Virus record (IMG/VR): IMGVR_UViG_3300047548_001221
Location: 1 to 59,036 of that record
Length of the DNA: 59,036 bases
Strand: one strand, 5' to 3'
Source of the DNA: a virus
A program made the translations under genes and the position numbers. The notes under the pieces are model-generated. The model saw nothing but the letters and a program-made list of their open reading frames with translations. It made no database searches and was not told where the DNA came from. Shown here piece after piece: positions 52,849-59,036 of the stretch. Every line of letters begins with the position of its first letter. The stretch's first letter is position 1.

Positions 52849-53799
52849 ATGAGTTACGCACAGTATGGCTTAATAGAAGCAGCAGACTTCAATAACTTAG
52901 TAGGTGGGAACCCTGTAACTGCTAGTGGTAAATTAAATACTGTCTGGGCTACGGGCGGAACAAATGCAGGATATGGACAGACGGCAGTCGCAAACGTCAG
53001 TGCAGGATCACCTGTAGCTGCATCTAATTGGGCTTCTTTAGTAAACAATACAGCAAATGCCGCAACACACCAAGGATCTAGTATTACTAGCGTTACGGCC
53101 CCTTCATCTGGTGGAACAATAACCTTTCTTTCTGCTATTCCTACTAACCTTACTACAATTTATAATAATAGATTGAACGCAGGAAGTCAAGGTTCAACCA
53201 CTTCAAATACTGCAACTTATGCAAGTACGTGGAGTTCAGCAATAACGTTTACTCATACTGCTACATTTGCAAACGGTGACGCTGCTAGATATTTTTTTAA
53301 TGCAGGTGGACAGTTAGCTATTACGTGTTCACACCCTAGCGGTACCGGTATTAACTTACTCTTAAACAACTTAGCCAGCAATATCGGTACAGTAGTTTTA
53401 AGCGCCCCAACATCAGGTACAGCAACCATCGCAGGTACAGCATACAACGGAATTACTAAAGTCGGTGGAGGTGGAAACTCACCTACGACTTCTCCGAATA
53501 CTGGATACTACGCACTTACAACTGCAAATGCTACAGTATTCACACAAACAGCCAGCACAGGTCCTAGTGGATATTTAGCTACATTTATTCGTGTAATTAT
53601 TAGATCAAACGGTACACAAGGTTCTAATGGTGACGCCGGCAGTGTAATTACAATTCACACAGTTTGGGATGAAGTTCCCGACGGTTTAGTAGCTTCTGCA
53701 AACTCAGCTACTACCTTAACAGTAAGACCCCCATCGACTACTAACATAGCAAATAGTTGGGGATCAATAACATTAACCGGAACTGTCACGGGATCATAA
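52849..53799 (+). CDS. fibre-like structural protein
   Basis: 316 residues, Ser/Thr/Gly/Ala/Asn-rich and beta-type throughout. It opens with MSYAQYGLIEAADFNNLVGG and NTVWATGGTNAGYGQTA, then long low-complexity beta stretches (TASTGPSGYLATFIRVIIRSNG) and ends with SWGSITLTGTVTGS. No catalytic motif, signal peptide or membrane segment. AAGGA lies 6 nt before the ATG, and the gene starts 9 nt after the fibre, so they are co-expressed. A receptor-binding tip or fibre partner is likely; exact role unknown. Confidence 0.75.
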   Translation: MSYAQYGLIEAADFNNLVGGNPVTASGKLNTVWATGGTNAGYGQTAVANVSAGSPVAASNWASLVNNTANAATHQGSSITSVTAPSSGGTITFLSAIPTNLTTIYNNRLNAGSQGSTTSNTATYASTWSSAITFTHTATFANGDAARYFFNAGGQLAITCSHPSGTGINLLLNNLASNIGTVVLSAPTSGTATIAGTAYNGITKVGGGGNSPTTSPNTGYYALTTANATVFTQTASTGPSGYLATFIRVIIRSNGTQGSNGDAGSVITIHTVWDEVPDGLVASANSATTLTVRPPSTTNIANSWGSITLTGTVTGS

Positions 53800-53822
53800 T
53801 TTTTAAGTAAAAAAATATCCAT

Positions 53823-53829
53823 CTAAATA
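53823..53829 (+). promoter_or_regulatory. late-promoter-like box CTAAATA before the glycosyltransferase operon
   Basis: CTAAATA 16 nt before the ATG of the 101-codon gene that starts the operon, with AGGAG (53835-53839) between. Confidence 0.45.
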
Positions 53830-53845
53830 CTTTTAGGAGTGCTTG

Positions 53846-54151
53846 ATGGATACAAAAAACCTAATTAATGAAGCTAAGGCTCGTTTTAACCACAATTCTG
53901 CCAAAGCTTATCTTAAAGAAAAATACCAAACACGACTGATTATTGCTGAGCAAGGCGGTCTTTGGCGTGCCAATATCGAAACTATTAACTTTTTGAGTAT
54001 AGCCAAAAGTGATCGAGTAATTTTAATAGATACATTTGAAAACCCTGTTGAAGTTAATCGAGAAGAATTACTATCTAAGTTGCTGGAAGTATACAATAGG
54101 GTGATGAAAGAATGGCACCAAGAATGGTCAGAACTTGAGAAAAAAAGATGA
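53846..54151 (+). CDS. small helical protein at the head of the glycosyltransferase operon
   Basis: 101 residues from ATG 53846 (AGGAG 6 nt before; an in-frame TTG one codon earlier is too close). It begins KNLINEAKARFNHNSAKAYLKEKYQTRLIIAEQGGLW, has a middle beta part (DRVILIDTFENPVEV) and ends in a helical charged tail (KEWHQEWSELEKKR). I do not recognise a family, although similar small proteins follow fibre genes in T4-like aquatic phages. Its stop overlaps the next start (ATGA), so it is translationally tied to the first glycosyltransferase. Confidence 0.75.
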   Translation: MDTKNLINEAKARFNHNSAKAYLKEKYQTRLIIAEQGGLWRANIETINFLSIAKSDRVILIDTFENPVEVNREELLSKLLEVYNRVMKEWHQEWSELEKKR

Positions 54152-54957
54152 GTCGCGGCGCAATTCTTTTTGCTTTTAACTCTACAAAATTTAATTATTA
54201 CACAATGGCAGAATTTACTGCTAAGAGAGTTAATCATTTTTTAGGTCTGCCGGTAACTCTAATCACAGATGAAAATAGTTTGCCAGAAGTACCTAATTTC
54301 AATTTTGACAACATTGTATTAGTAGAACCCGATAAAAGTAATATCAGAGATTATTCAGTTTGGATTAATAAAGGTAGGTATCAAGCATATGAGTGCAGTC
54401 CGTATGATGAAACTATATTACTTGATACTGATTATGTGGTAAACTCAGACAAGCTACTAAAAACATTTGATTTAGATACAGATTTTTGCTGTCATGATAC
54501 AACATCCTTTTTAATGCACCCTAATGCACCACAAGAAGTGTTAAGTGCATATAGTTTTAAAACATTATGGGCAACGGTTATAACGTTTAAAAAAACTAAA
54601 CGCGCAAAACAAATTTTTGAATGTTTAGAAATGGTTCAAAAGAACTATGAGCATTATGCTAACATACATAGTTTTATTGCAGGTGTTTATCGCAATGATT
54701 ATGCATTGACATTGGCACTTAGAATCGCAAACGGGCACCAATTATTACCTAACGATATTATTCCATGGAATTTATTACATGTTGGTAAAAATACATCGGT
54801 CTACGCAGATAGTAACGATGAATTTAATACTGCATATACCGTAATGTTTGATAACTGGCAAAGAGGTAAAATACGTAAAGAGTATATCAACATAAAAGAT
54901 ATGGACTTTCACGTGATGAATAAAGAATCGTTTATGGAGTTAATCAACAATGAATAA
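54148..54957 (+). CDS. GT-A-type glycosyltransferase 1
   Basis: 269 residues. It opens with a Rossmann-like strand (GAILFAFNSTKFNYYTMAEF) and reaches a clear DxD motif, Asp93-Thr-Asp95, in YDETILLDTDYVVNSD, which binds the metal and nucleotide-sugar in GT-A enzymes. The middle AYSFKTLWATVITFKKTKRA and an acceptor-side segment (HSFIAGVYRNDYALTLALRI) fit the GT8-like fold. It overlaps its neighbours on both sides. The SPYDETILLDTD block resembles SPYEYTIKLESD in the next protein, so the two are probably duplicates. Donor and acceptor are unknown. Confidence 0.72.
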   Translation: MSRGAILFAFNSTKFNYYTMAEFTAKRVNHFLGLPVTLITDENSLPEVPNFNFDNIVLVEPDKSNIRDYSVWINKGRYQAYECSPYDETILLDTDYVVNSDKLLKTFDLDTDFCCHDTTSFLMHPNAPQEVLSAYSFKTLWATVITFKKTKRAKQIFECLEMVQKNYEHYANIHSFIAGVYRNDYALTLALRIANGHQLLPNDIIPWNLLHVGKNTSVYADSNDEFNTAYTVMFDNWQRGKIRKEYINIKDMDFHVMNKESFMELINNE

Positions 54958-55756
54958 AGGGTTCGTAATTATTTCTCAAGATGAAGGTGCTACAGATACG
55001 TATCAGAAATGTGCAGAAGCATTGACAATCAGTATTAAAAATGCTATGCCAGAAGCCAAAGTATCTATCATCACAGATAACAAAATTAAAAATGTTAAAT
55101 TGTATGACAAGATCATACCATTACCCTACGGTGATTTAGCACCTAAAAAATATTGGAAACTTGTAAATGATTGGCAGGTGTACGATGCTAGCCCCTACGA
55201 GTATACAATTAAATTAGAGTCAGATTTATATTTACCAAAATCTATCGATCATTGGTGGAATGTGTTAGTACAAAGAGACCTTGTAATTTCTACTACGGTA
55301 AGAGATTTTAAGCAGGATATTAGTCAATCGAGAGTATATCGTAGATTTATCGATGACAATAAGTTACCTGACACATATAACGCAATCACATACTTTAAAA
55401 AATCTGATACTGCTAAAAGGTTTTTCGAGATAGTGAAAAATATTTTTGAAAATTGGGACGAATATAAAGCAATTTTGAAGTGCAATGCACATGAAGAAGC
55501 TACGACTGATTTCGTGTACGCACTAGCAGCACACATTGTGGGAATAGAAAATTGTATATTACCTGATTTTAACGAAATGTCCATGGTGCATATGAAACGT
55601 TTAATTAACAATTTGCCTACTGAAGATTGGACAGATGCATTAGTGTATGAAATATTACCACACAGTTTAAGAGTTAATACTTGCCCGCAACAATATCCCT
55701 TTCACTACCACGTTAAATCTTTTTCTGATAAGATACTACAAGCATATGCAAAATAA
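54950..55756 (+). CDS. GT-A-type glycosyltransferase 2
   Basis: 268 residues. GFVIISQDEGATDTYQKCAEALTISIK gives the first Rossmann strand and helix; Glu90-Ser-Asp92 in YEYTIKLESDLYLPKSID stands in the DxD position. DTYNAITYFKKSDTAKRFFEIV and LPDFNEMSMVHMKRLINNL continue the fold. It is a likely paralogue of the preceding glycosyltransferase. The Asp-to-Glu change at the first motif position may be tolerated, but activity is not certain. It overlaps both neighbouring genes by about 10 nt, marking a compact operon. Confidence 0.68.
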   Translation: MNKGFVIISQDEGATDTYQKCAEALTISIKNAMPEAKVSIITDNKIKNVKLYDKIIPLPYGDLAPKKYWKLVNDWQVYDASPYEYTIKLESDLYLPKSIDHWWNVLVQRDLVISTTVRDFKQDISQSRVYRRFIDDNKLPDTYNAITYFKKSDTAKRFFEIVKNIFENWDEYKAILKCNAHEEATTDFVYALAAHIVGIENCILPDFNEMSMVHMKRLINNLPTEDWTDALVYEILPHSLRVNTCPQQYPFHYHVKSFSDKILQAYAK

Positions 55757-56087
55757 CGAAAACGATATTGTCATTATTTGGGAAGCACCCAAAATTATTC
55801 CTCCAGAATTTAGATTATATTATGATGATGCGGGAAAAGTAATATGCTACACCTGTGAAAAACTAGAGGGAAATTACATTATTATTGATGCTATAACCTA
55901 CGCGCAGTCAAGACCCGATGTAAGAGTTGTCGACGGTAAGATTTCAACTGTATCTAGTCATTGTATTGTTTCTAAACTAATGCCAAATAATAACGAAGGT
56001 ATAACATGTGAAGAAGAAGATATCAGTATTGTATCGTTAGAAAGTATTGGCACGACAAAATGGAAACTGAATACATATGAACTTTAA
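55746..56087 (+). CDS. 113-residue protein of unknown function
   Basis: The start overlaps the preceding glycosyltransferase by 11 nt. The sequence is mainly beta: PPEFRLYYDDAGKVICYTCEKLEGNYIIIDAI, then a conserved-looking block SRPDVRVVDGKISTVSSH and an acidic C-terminus (GITCEEEDISIVSLESIG). No catalytic motif is evident; the Cys residues are scattered rather than paired. I do not recognise the family. Gene order suggests that it assists the glycosyltransferases or is an acceptor protein, but this is only context. Confidence 0.7.
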   Translation: MQNNENDIVIIWEAPKIIPPEFRLYYDDAGKVICYTCEKLEGNYIIIDAITYAQSRPDVRVVDGKISTVSSHCIVSKLMPNNNEGITCEEEDISIVSLESIGTTKWKLNTYEL

Positions 56088-56105
56088 ATTTTACAGGAGA
56101 CTTAT

Positions 56106-57056
56106 ATGCGCGAAATAGTTGATGTTGCTGATCTTTCTATCATTTATCTTTCTTATGATGAGCCACAAAAAGAAGAATTTTGGCTTAAAATAAAAAACAT
56201 GGTGCCATGGGCAAAGCGTGTAGATGGGGTCAAAGGAAGTGATGCAGCACATAAAGCTGCCGGCGAAGCAAGTGACACAGAACGATTTATTCTTATCGAC
56301 GGCGATAACATGCCCGATGAATCATTCTTTAACATGCAATTAGATTTTACAGACAAAGATCCTGTTTATCAAAAAGCACAATTTCGCTGGAAAGCAGTTA
56401 ATAATATTAACGGATTACGTTACGGTAACGGTGGTATGAGTAGTTGGACAAAGACATATGTTGCTAGTATGAAAACACATGAGGCGCAAACTGAAGGTGA
56501 TGCAACACGTATTGTTGATTTTTGTTTAGATAGCACTGATAATTTATACTGGGCAATGCATGACTGTTATTCAATTACATATCCAAATTATACACCATTT
56601 CAAGCATGGCGCGCCGGATTTAGAGAAGGGGTAAAAATGTGTTTAAATCGCGGCAAAGTTCCTAGTATCGATGAGTTTAGAGAAAATGTATCAAGTCGCA
56701 ATCTAAACAATTTAACTATTTGGCATAATGTGGGCACAGATGTTGAAAATGGTATTTGGGCAATTTATGGTGCACGTATGGGAACGTTATACACATTCTT
56801 TATAGACAGTTGGGATTACAAAGATGTTCAATGGTTTGATAATTATCCTATAATGTTTGAAAAAATTAAAAATTCAGATCCAGCTGAACAAGCTGAAGAA
56901 ATAGGTCATAAATTAAGTGATAAATTGGGGTTACCTATTTGCACAATGAGCCCAGAACAAAGCAAATTTTTCAAACGACATTATGGTGCTGACAAGTATA
57001 ATAGGGGTCCATTGATAAAAGAAATGGATGTTATTAGAGAAATAGAGGGCTGGTGA
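56106..57056 (+). CDS. GT-A-like glycosyltransferase 3
   Basis: 316 residues. ADLSIIYLSYDEPQKEEFWLKI is a GT-A-type first strand; WAKRVDGVKGSDAAHKAAGEA follows, and Asp65-Gly-Asp67 in RFILIDGDNMPDESF supplies the DxD motif. NGLRYGNGGMSSWTK resembles the Gly-rich acceptor loop of GT2-like enzymes. The rest is helical with many Trp and Tyr. ACAGGAGAC precedes the ATG. The protein looks more distant from the first two glycosyltransferases, so it probably acts on another donor or step. Stop and next start overlap (TGATG). Confidence 0.72.
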   Translation: MREIVDVADLSIIYLSYDEPQKEEFWLKIKNMVPWAKRVDGVKGSDAAHKAAGEASDTERFILIDGDNMPDESFFNMQLDFTDKDPVYQKAQFRWKAVNNINGLRYGNGGMSSWTKTYVASMKTHEAQTEGDATRIVDFCLDSTDNLYWAMHDCYSITYPNYTPFQAWRAGFREGVKMCLNRGKVPSIDEFRENVSSRNLNNLTIWHNVGTDVENGIWAIYGARMGTLYTFFIDSWDYKDVQWFDNYPIMFEKIKNSDPAEQAEEIGHKLSDKLGLPICTMSPEQSKFFKRHYGADKYNRGPLIKEMDVIREIEGW

Positions 57057-58435
57057 TGACAACGGAAACTGAACGTATAAAAAAAATAATACCCATTATG
57101 AATGCGGTGAGTCCAACCTTTTGTTTGGCTAAATGGCACCATACAAGTATATACCTTCATACGGGTCAAACGCATAGTTGTTATCACCCTAGACCACATG
57201 ACATATCATTGGAAGAAATAAAAAATAACCCCAGCGCGTTGCACAATACACAAGTCAAAAAACAAGAACGAGCACTAATGTTAGTGGGAGAAAAACCTAG
57301 TGGATGTCAGTATTGCTGGAACGTCGAAAGTCTTAGTGATAGTCACATATCAGATAGAATGATAAGAAATGAATCTATCTTTACACCAGAAAGATTGAAT
57401 GATATCACTAGTAATACTTGGCAGTATGATATTAATCCAGAATACATAGAGCTGGCATTCAGTAATGAATGCAATTTCAAGTGTGGATATTGCCATCCCA
57501 TGTCCAGTACTAGTTTTCAAGCGGAAATAAAACAATATGGGCCGTACGACACTGTAAAAAATCACCGTCTAGCCATTGATTGGTTTAAACCACATGTGGA
57601 AGAAGAAAACCCATACATTGAGGCTTGGTGGAAATGGTGGCCTGAAATGAGTAAAACATTAAACATACTACGCATTACAGGAGGGGAACCATTGATGCAT
57701 AGAAGTACTTGGAGATTATTTGATCATCTTAGAAACGATCCTAAACCAAATCTAGAATTGAATTTGAATAGTAATTTGGGTACAAAATCTGCTATGGTTG
57801 AAAGATTGGCCGAAAATGTAAATGATCTTTTAGTTAATAAAAAGGTTAAAACGTTCAAATTATTTTCAAGTATGGATACATGGGGTAAAAGAGCAGAATA
57901 TCTAAGAACAGGTTTGAATATCGAATTGTGGGAAAAAAACTTAGATATATATGTAACCACTGTAAAAAAACCAGTTACTTTTATGTGTACATTTAATATA
58001 TTAAGTGTCACTAGCTTTACTGAATTTTTAGCTAAGGTATTGGAGTGGAGAAGTAAGTATGATTCTATATTTACGGATAGAAGCAATTCTAGAAAGATAC
58101 GATTTGATACTCCATACTTAAAAGAACCATTGCAATATGATATGCATATTCTTCCCAAAGAAGAATATTTACCTCACTTCGATAAAATCTTAAAATTCAT
58201 CGATGATAACCGTGACGAAGCTGATAGAACAAAGTTTAGTGATTTAGAATATGAAAGATTTCGTAGAGTAAGAGACTATTTTGCAAATGTTCAATATGAT
58301 GAACATAAAGTAAAAGAAGGTAGAATTGATTTTTACAATTGGTTCACCGAATATGATTCTAGACGACAAACTAATTTCCTACAAACGTTTCCCGAAATGT
58401 CTAAATTTTGGTTTACCTGTCAGCAAATAAAATGA
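57056..58435 (+). CDS. radical SAM protein (twitch/SPASM-type cysteine arrangement)
   Basis: 459 residues from ATG 57056, chosen over GTG 57053 because GAGGG at 57045-57049 is spaced 6 nt from it. The 4Fe-4S motif is Cys139-x3-Cys143-x2-Cys146 (NECNFKCGYCHP), followed by ITGGEPLMH, the SAM-binding GGEP motif. Upstream, Cys23, Cys42 and Cys84-x2-Cys87 form a second cluster-like set, an N-terminal twitch-type arrangement. Such proteins occur in aquatic T4-like phages beside glycosyltransferases. They may modify a sugar or a peptide; the substrate is unknown. It overlaps both neighbours. Confidence 0.85.
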   Translation: MTTETERIKKIIPIMNAVSPTFCLAKWHHTSIYLHTGQTHSCYHPRPHDISLEEIKNNPSALHNTQVKKQERALMLVGEKPSGCQYCWNVESLSDSHISDRMIRNESIFTPERLNDITSNTWQYDINPEYIELAFSNECNFKCGYCHPMSSTSFQAEIKQYGPYDTVKNHRLAIDWFKPHVEEENPYIEAWWKWWPEMSKTLNILRITGGEPLMHRSTWRLFDHLRNDPKPNLELNLNSNLGTKSAMVERLAENVNDLLVNKKVKTFKLFSSMDTWGKRAEYLRTGLNIELWEKNLDIYVTTVKKPVTFMCTFNILSVTSFTEFLAKVLEWRSKYDSIFTDRSNSRKIRFDTPYLKEPLQYDMHILPKEEYLPHFDKILKFIDDNRDEADRTKFSDLEYERFRRVRDYFANVQYDEHKVKEGRIDFYNWFTEYDSRRQTNFLQTFPEMSKFWFTCQQIK

Positions 58436-59036
58436 AAAAAATAAATTTGAGGTTTCAACTATGTCAATTGGATGGACCTTGTGAATTTGAACATGCTCCT
58501 ACTATCAATGGCTACAAATTAGGTAACTTGTTGGGTATACACCAATATCATTATAGATTTTCTCAAATAATAGAATCAATGATTGATTTTGATAGAAATC
58601 AAATCAATATTGAAAATTTTGAGGTTGATAACAATTCACCTTATATATTTCCAACTGCGGTTGGCTATGGACCATACGATTATACAGATTTATATGTAAA
58701 CCAAAAATCAGTATTTGAATATTTACCAGAAAAACTATTAAATGATTTGAGAAGTAAAAAAGCACTATTATTATTAGATCAAAGTGTTGAGGGGTATAGT
58801 GATAATAGACTATGGTCTTGGTTTCATGATAAGTGTACACGATATAATTTAAATCCTGAATCTATTATGTATAGTACAGGGGATCAATCTTGTACTGATT
58901 CGTATAATGAATGGTGTGTTGATACAAACTACAATGGACCTAAATTATTGGTATTCCCATCGACAACATTATTCTTTTATGTAAAAAGAAGATACGATTG
59001 GGATAAGATAAATATTGACTTTGATGACATTATTCA
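58432..59036 (+). CDS. unknown protein, runs off the window end
   Basis: An open frame of at least 201 codons starts at ATG 58432, overlapping the radical SAM stop codon (ATGA), and is still open at the window edge. Recognisable segments are NGYKLGNLLGIHQYHYRF, PYIFPTAVGYGPYDYTDLYV, KKALLLLDQSVEGYSDN and a Cys/Trp-rich stretch ending in NEWCVD. The LLLLDQSVEGYSD block with following helices suggests an alpha/beta enzyme, possibly another glycosyltransferase-type protein, but I do not recognise it. Coupled translation puts it in the same operon. Confidence 0.75.
   Translation, partial: MKKINLRFQLCQLDGPCEFEHAPTINGYKLGNLLGIHQYHYRFSQIIESMIDFDRNQINIENFEVDNNSPYIFPTAVGYGPYDYTDLYVNQKSVFEYLPEKLLNDLRSKKALLLLDQSVEGYSDNRLWSWFHDKCTRYNLNPESIMYSTGDQSCTDSYNEWCVDTNYNGPKLLVFPSTTLFFYVKRRYDWDKINIDFDDII

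Noticed and set aside
1-59036. Insertion sequences, integrase or attachment sites
   Set aside because: No transposase or integrase motifs and no flanking direct repeats were seen.

Overview
The window is part of the genome of a T4-like contractile-tailed phage (myovirus, Caudoviricetes). It carries T4-type head genes (portal gp20, protease gp21, scaffold gp22, capsid gp23), T4-type baseplate genes (gp25, gp53, gp6, gp5/gp27-like hub), the recombination pair gp46/gp47 and a gp55-like late sigma factor. The DNA is A+T rich, genes are tightly packed with ATGA/TGATG overlaps, and sequences resembling the T4 late promoter (TATAAATA) recur as GATAAATA or CTAAATA. Low G+C, collagen-like Gly-X-Ser fibres, a radical-SAM/glycosyltransferase cassette and very large structural proteins recall aquatic T4-like phages. 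The host cannot be deduced from this window.

Layout. (1) 1-12517, minus strand: a collagen-like fibre (cut by the window edge), then, in reverse of transcription, capsid, scaffold, prohead protease, a GIY-YIG endonuclease, an acidic core protein, a small gp67-position protein, portal, and a tape-measure protein with an embedded GH19-type muralytic domain. (2) 12590-13644, plus strand: a gp26-like protein overlapping a 75-codon ORF, with a textbook -1 frameshift signal at the junction (slippery T TTT TTC, 7-nt spacer, stem-loop). (3) 13645-14162: a 518-nt gap with no convincing gene but many inverted repeats. (4) 14163-19333, minus strand: a PD-(D/E)XK nuclease, an HNH endonuclease, gp46, a small ORF, gp47 and gp55. 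(5) 19511-50800, plus strand: the baseplate genes, ending in one 6,747-codon gene that takes up about a third of the window. (6) 50817-53799: small structural genes and fibres. (7) 53846-59036: a tightly overlapped operon of three GT-A-like glycosyltransferases, a radical SAM protein and unknown proteins, running off the window end.

How the parts fit. Regions 1, 2, 5 and 6 build the virion. gp55 would direct late transcription from the GATAAATA/CTAAATA boxes, several of which lie in divergent pairs at strand switches. gp46/gp47 supply recombination-dependent replication. The cell-wall hydrolase that T4 carries in its spike protein gp5 seems absent from the spike here; a GH19-like domain sits in the tape measure instead. 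The glycosyltransferase/radical SAM operon directly after the fibres could modify virion fibres, host surface or small molecules; the sequence does not decide. All identifications come from reading motifs, synteny and remembered family features; no database search was run.
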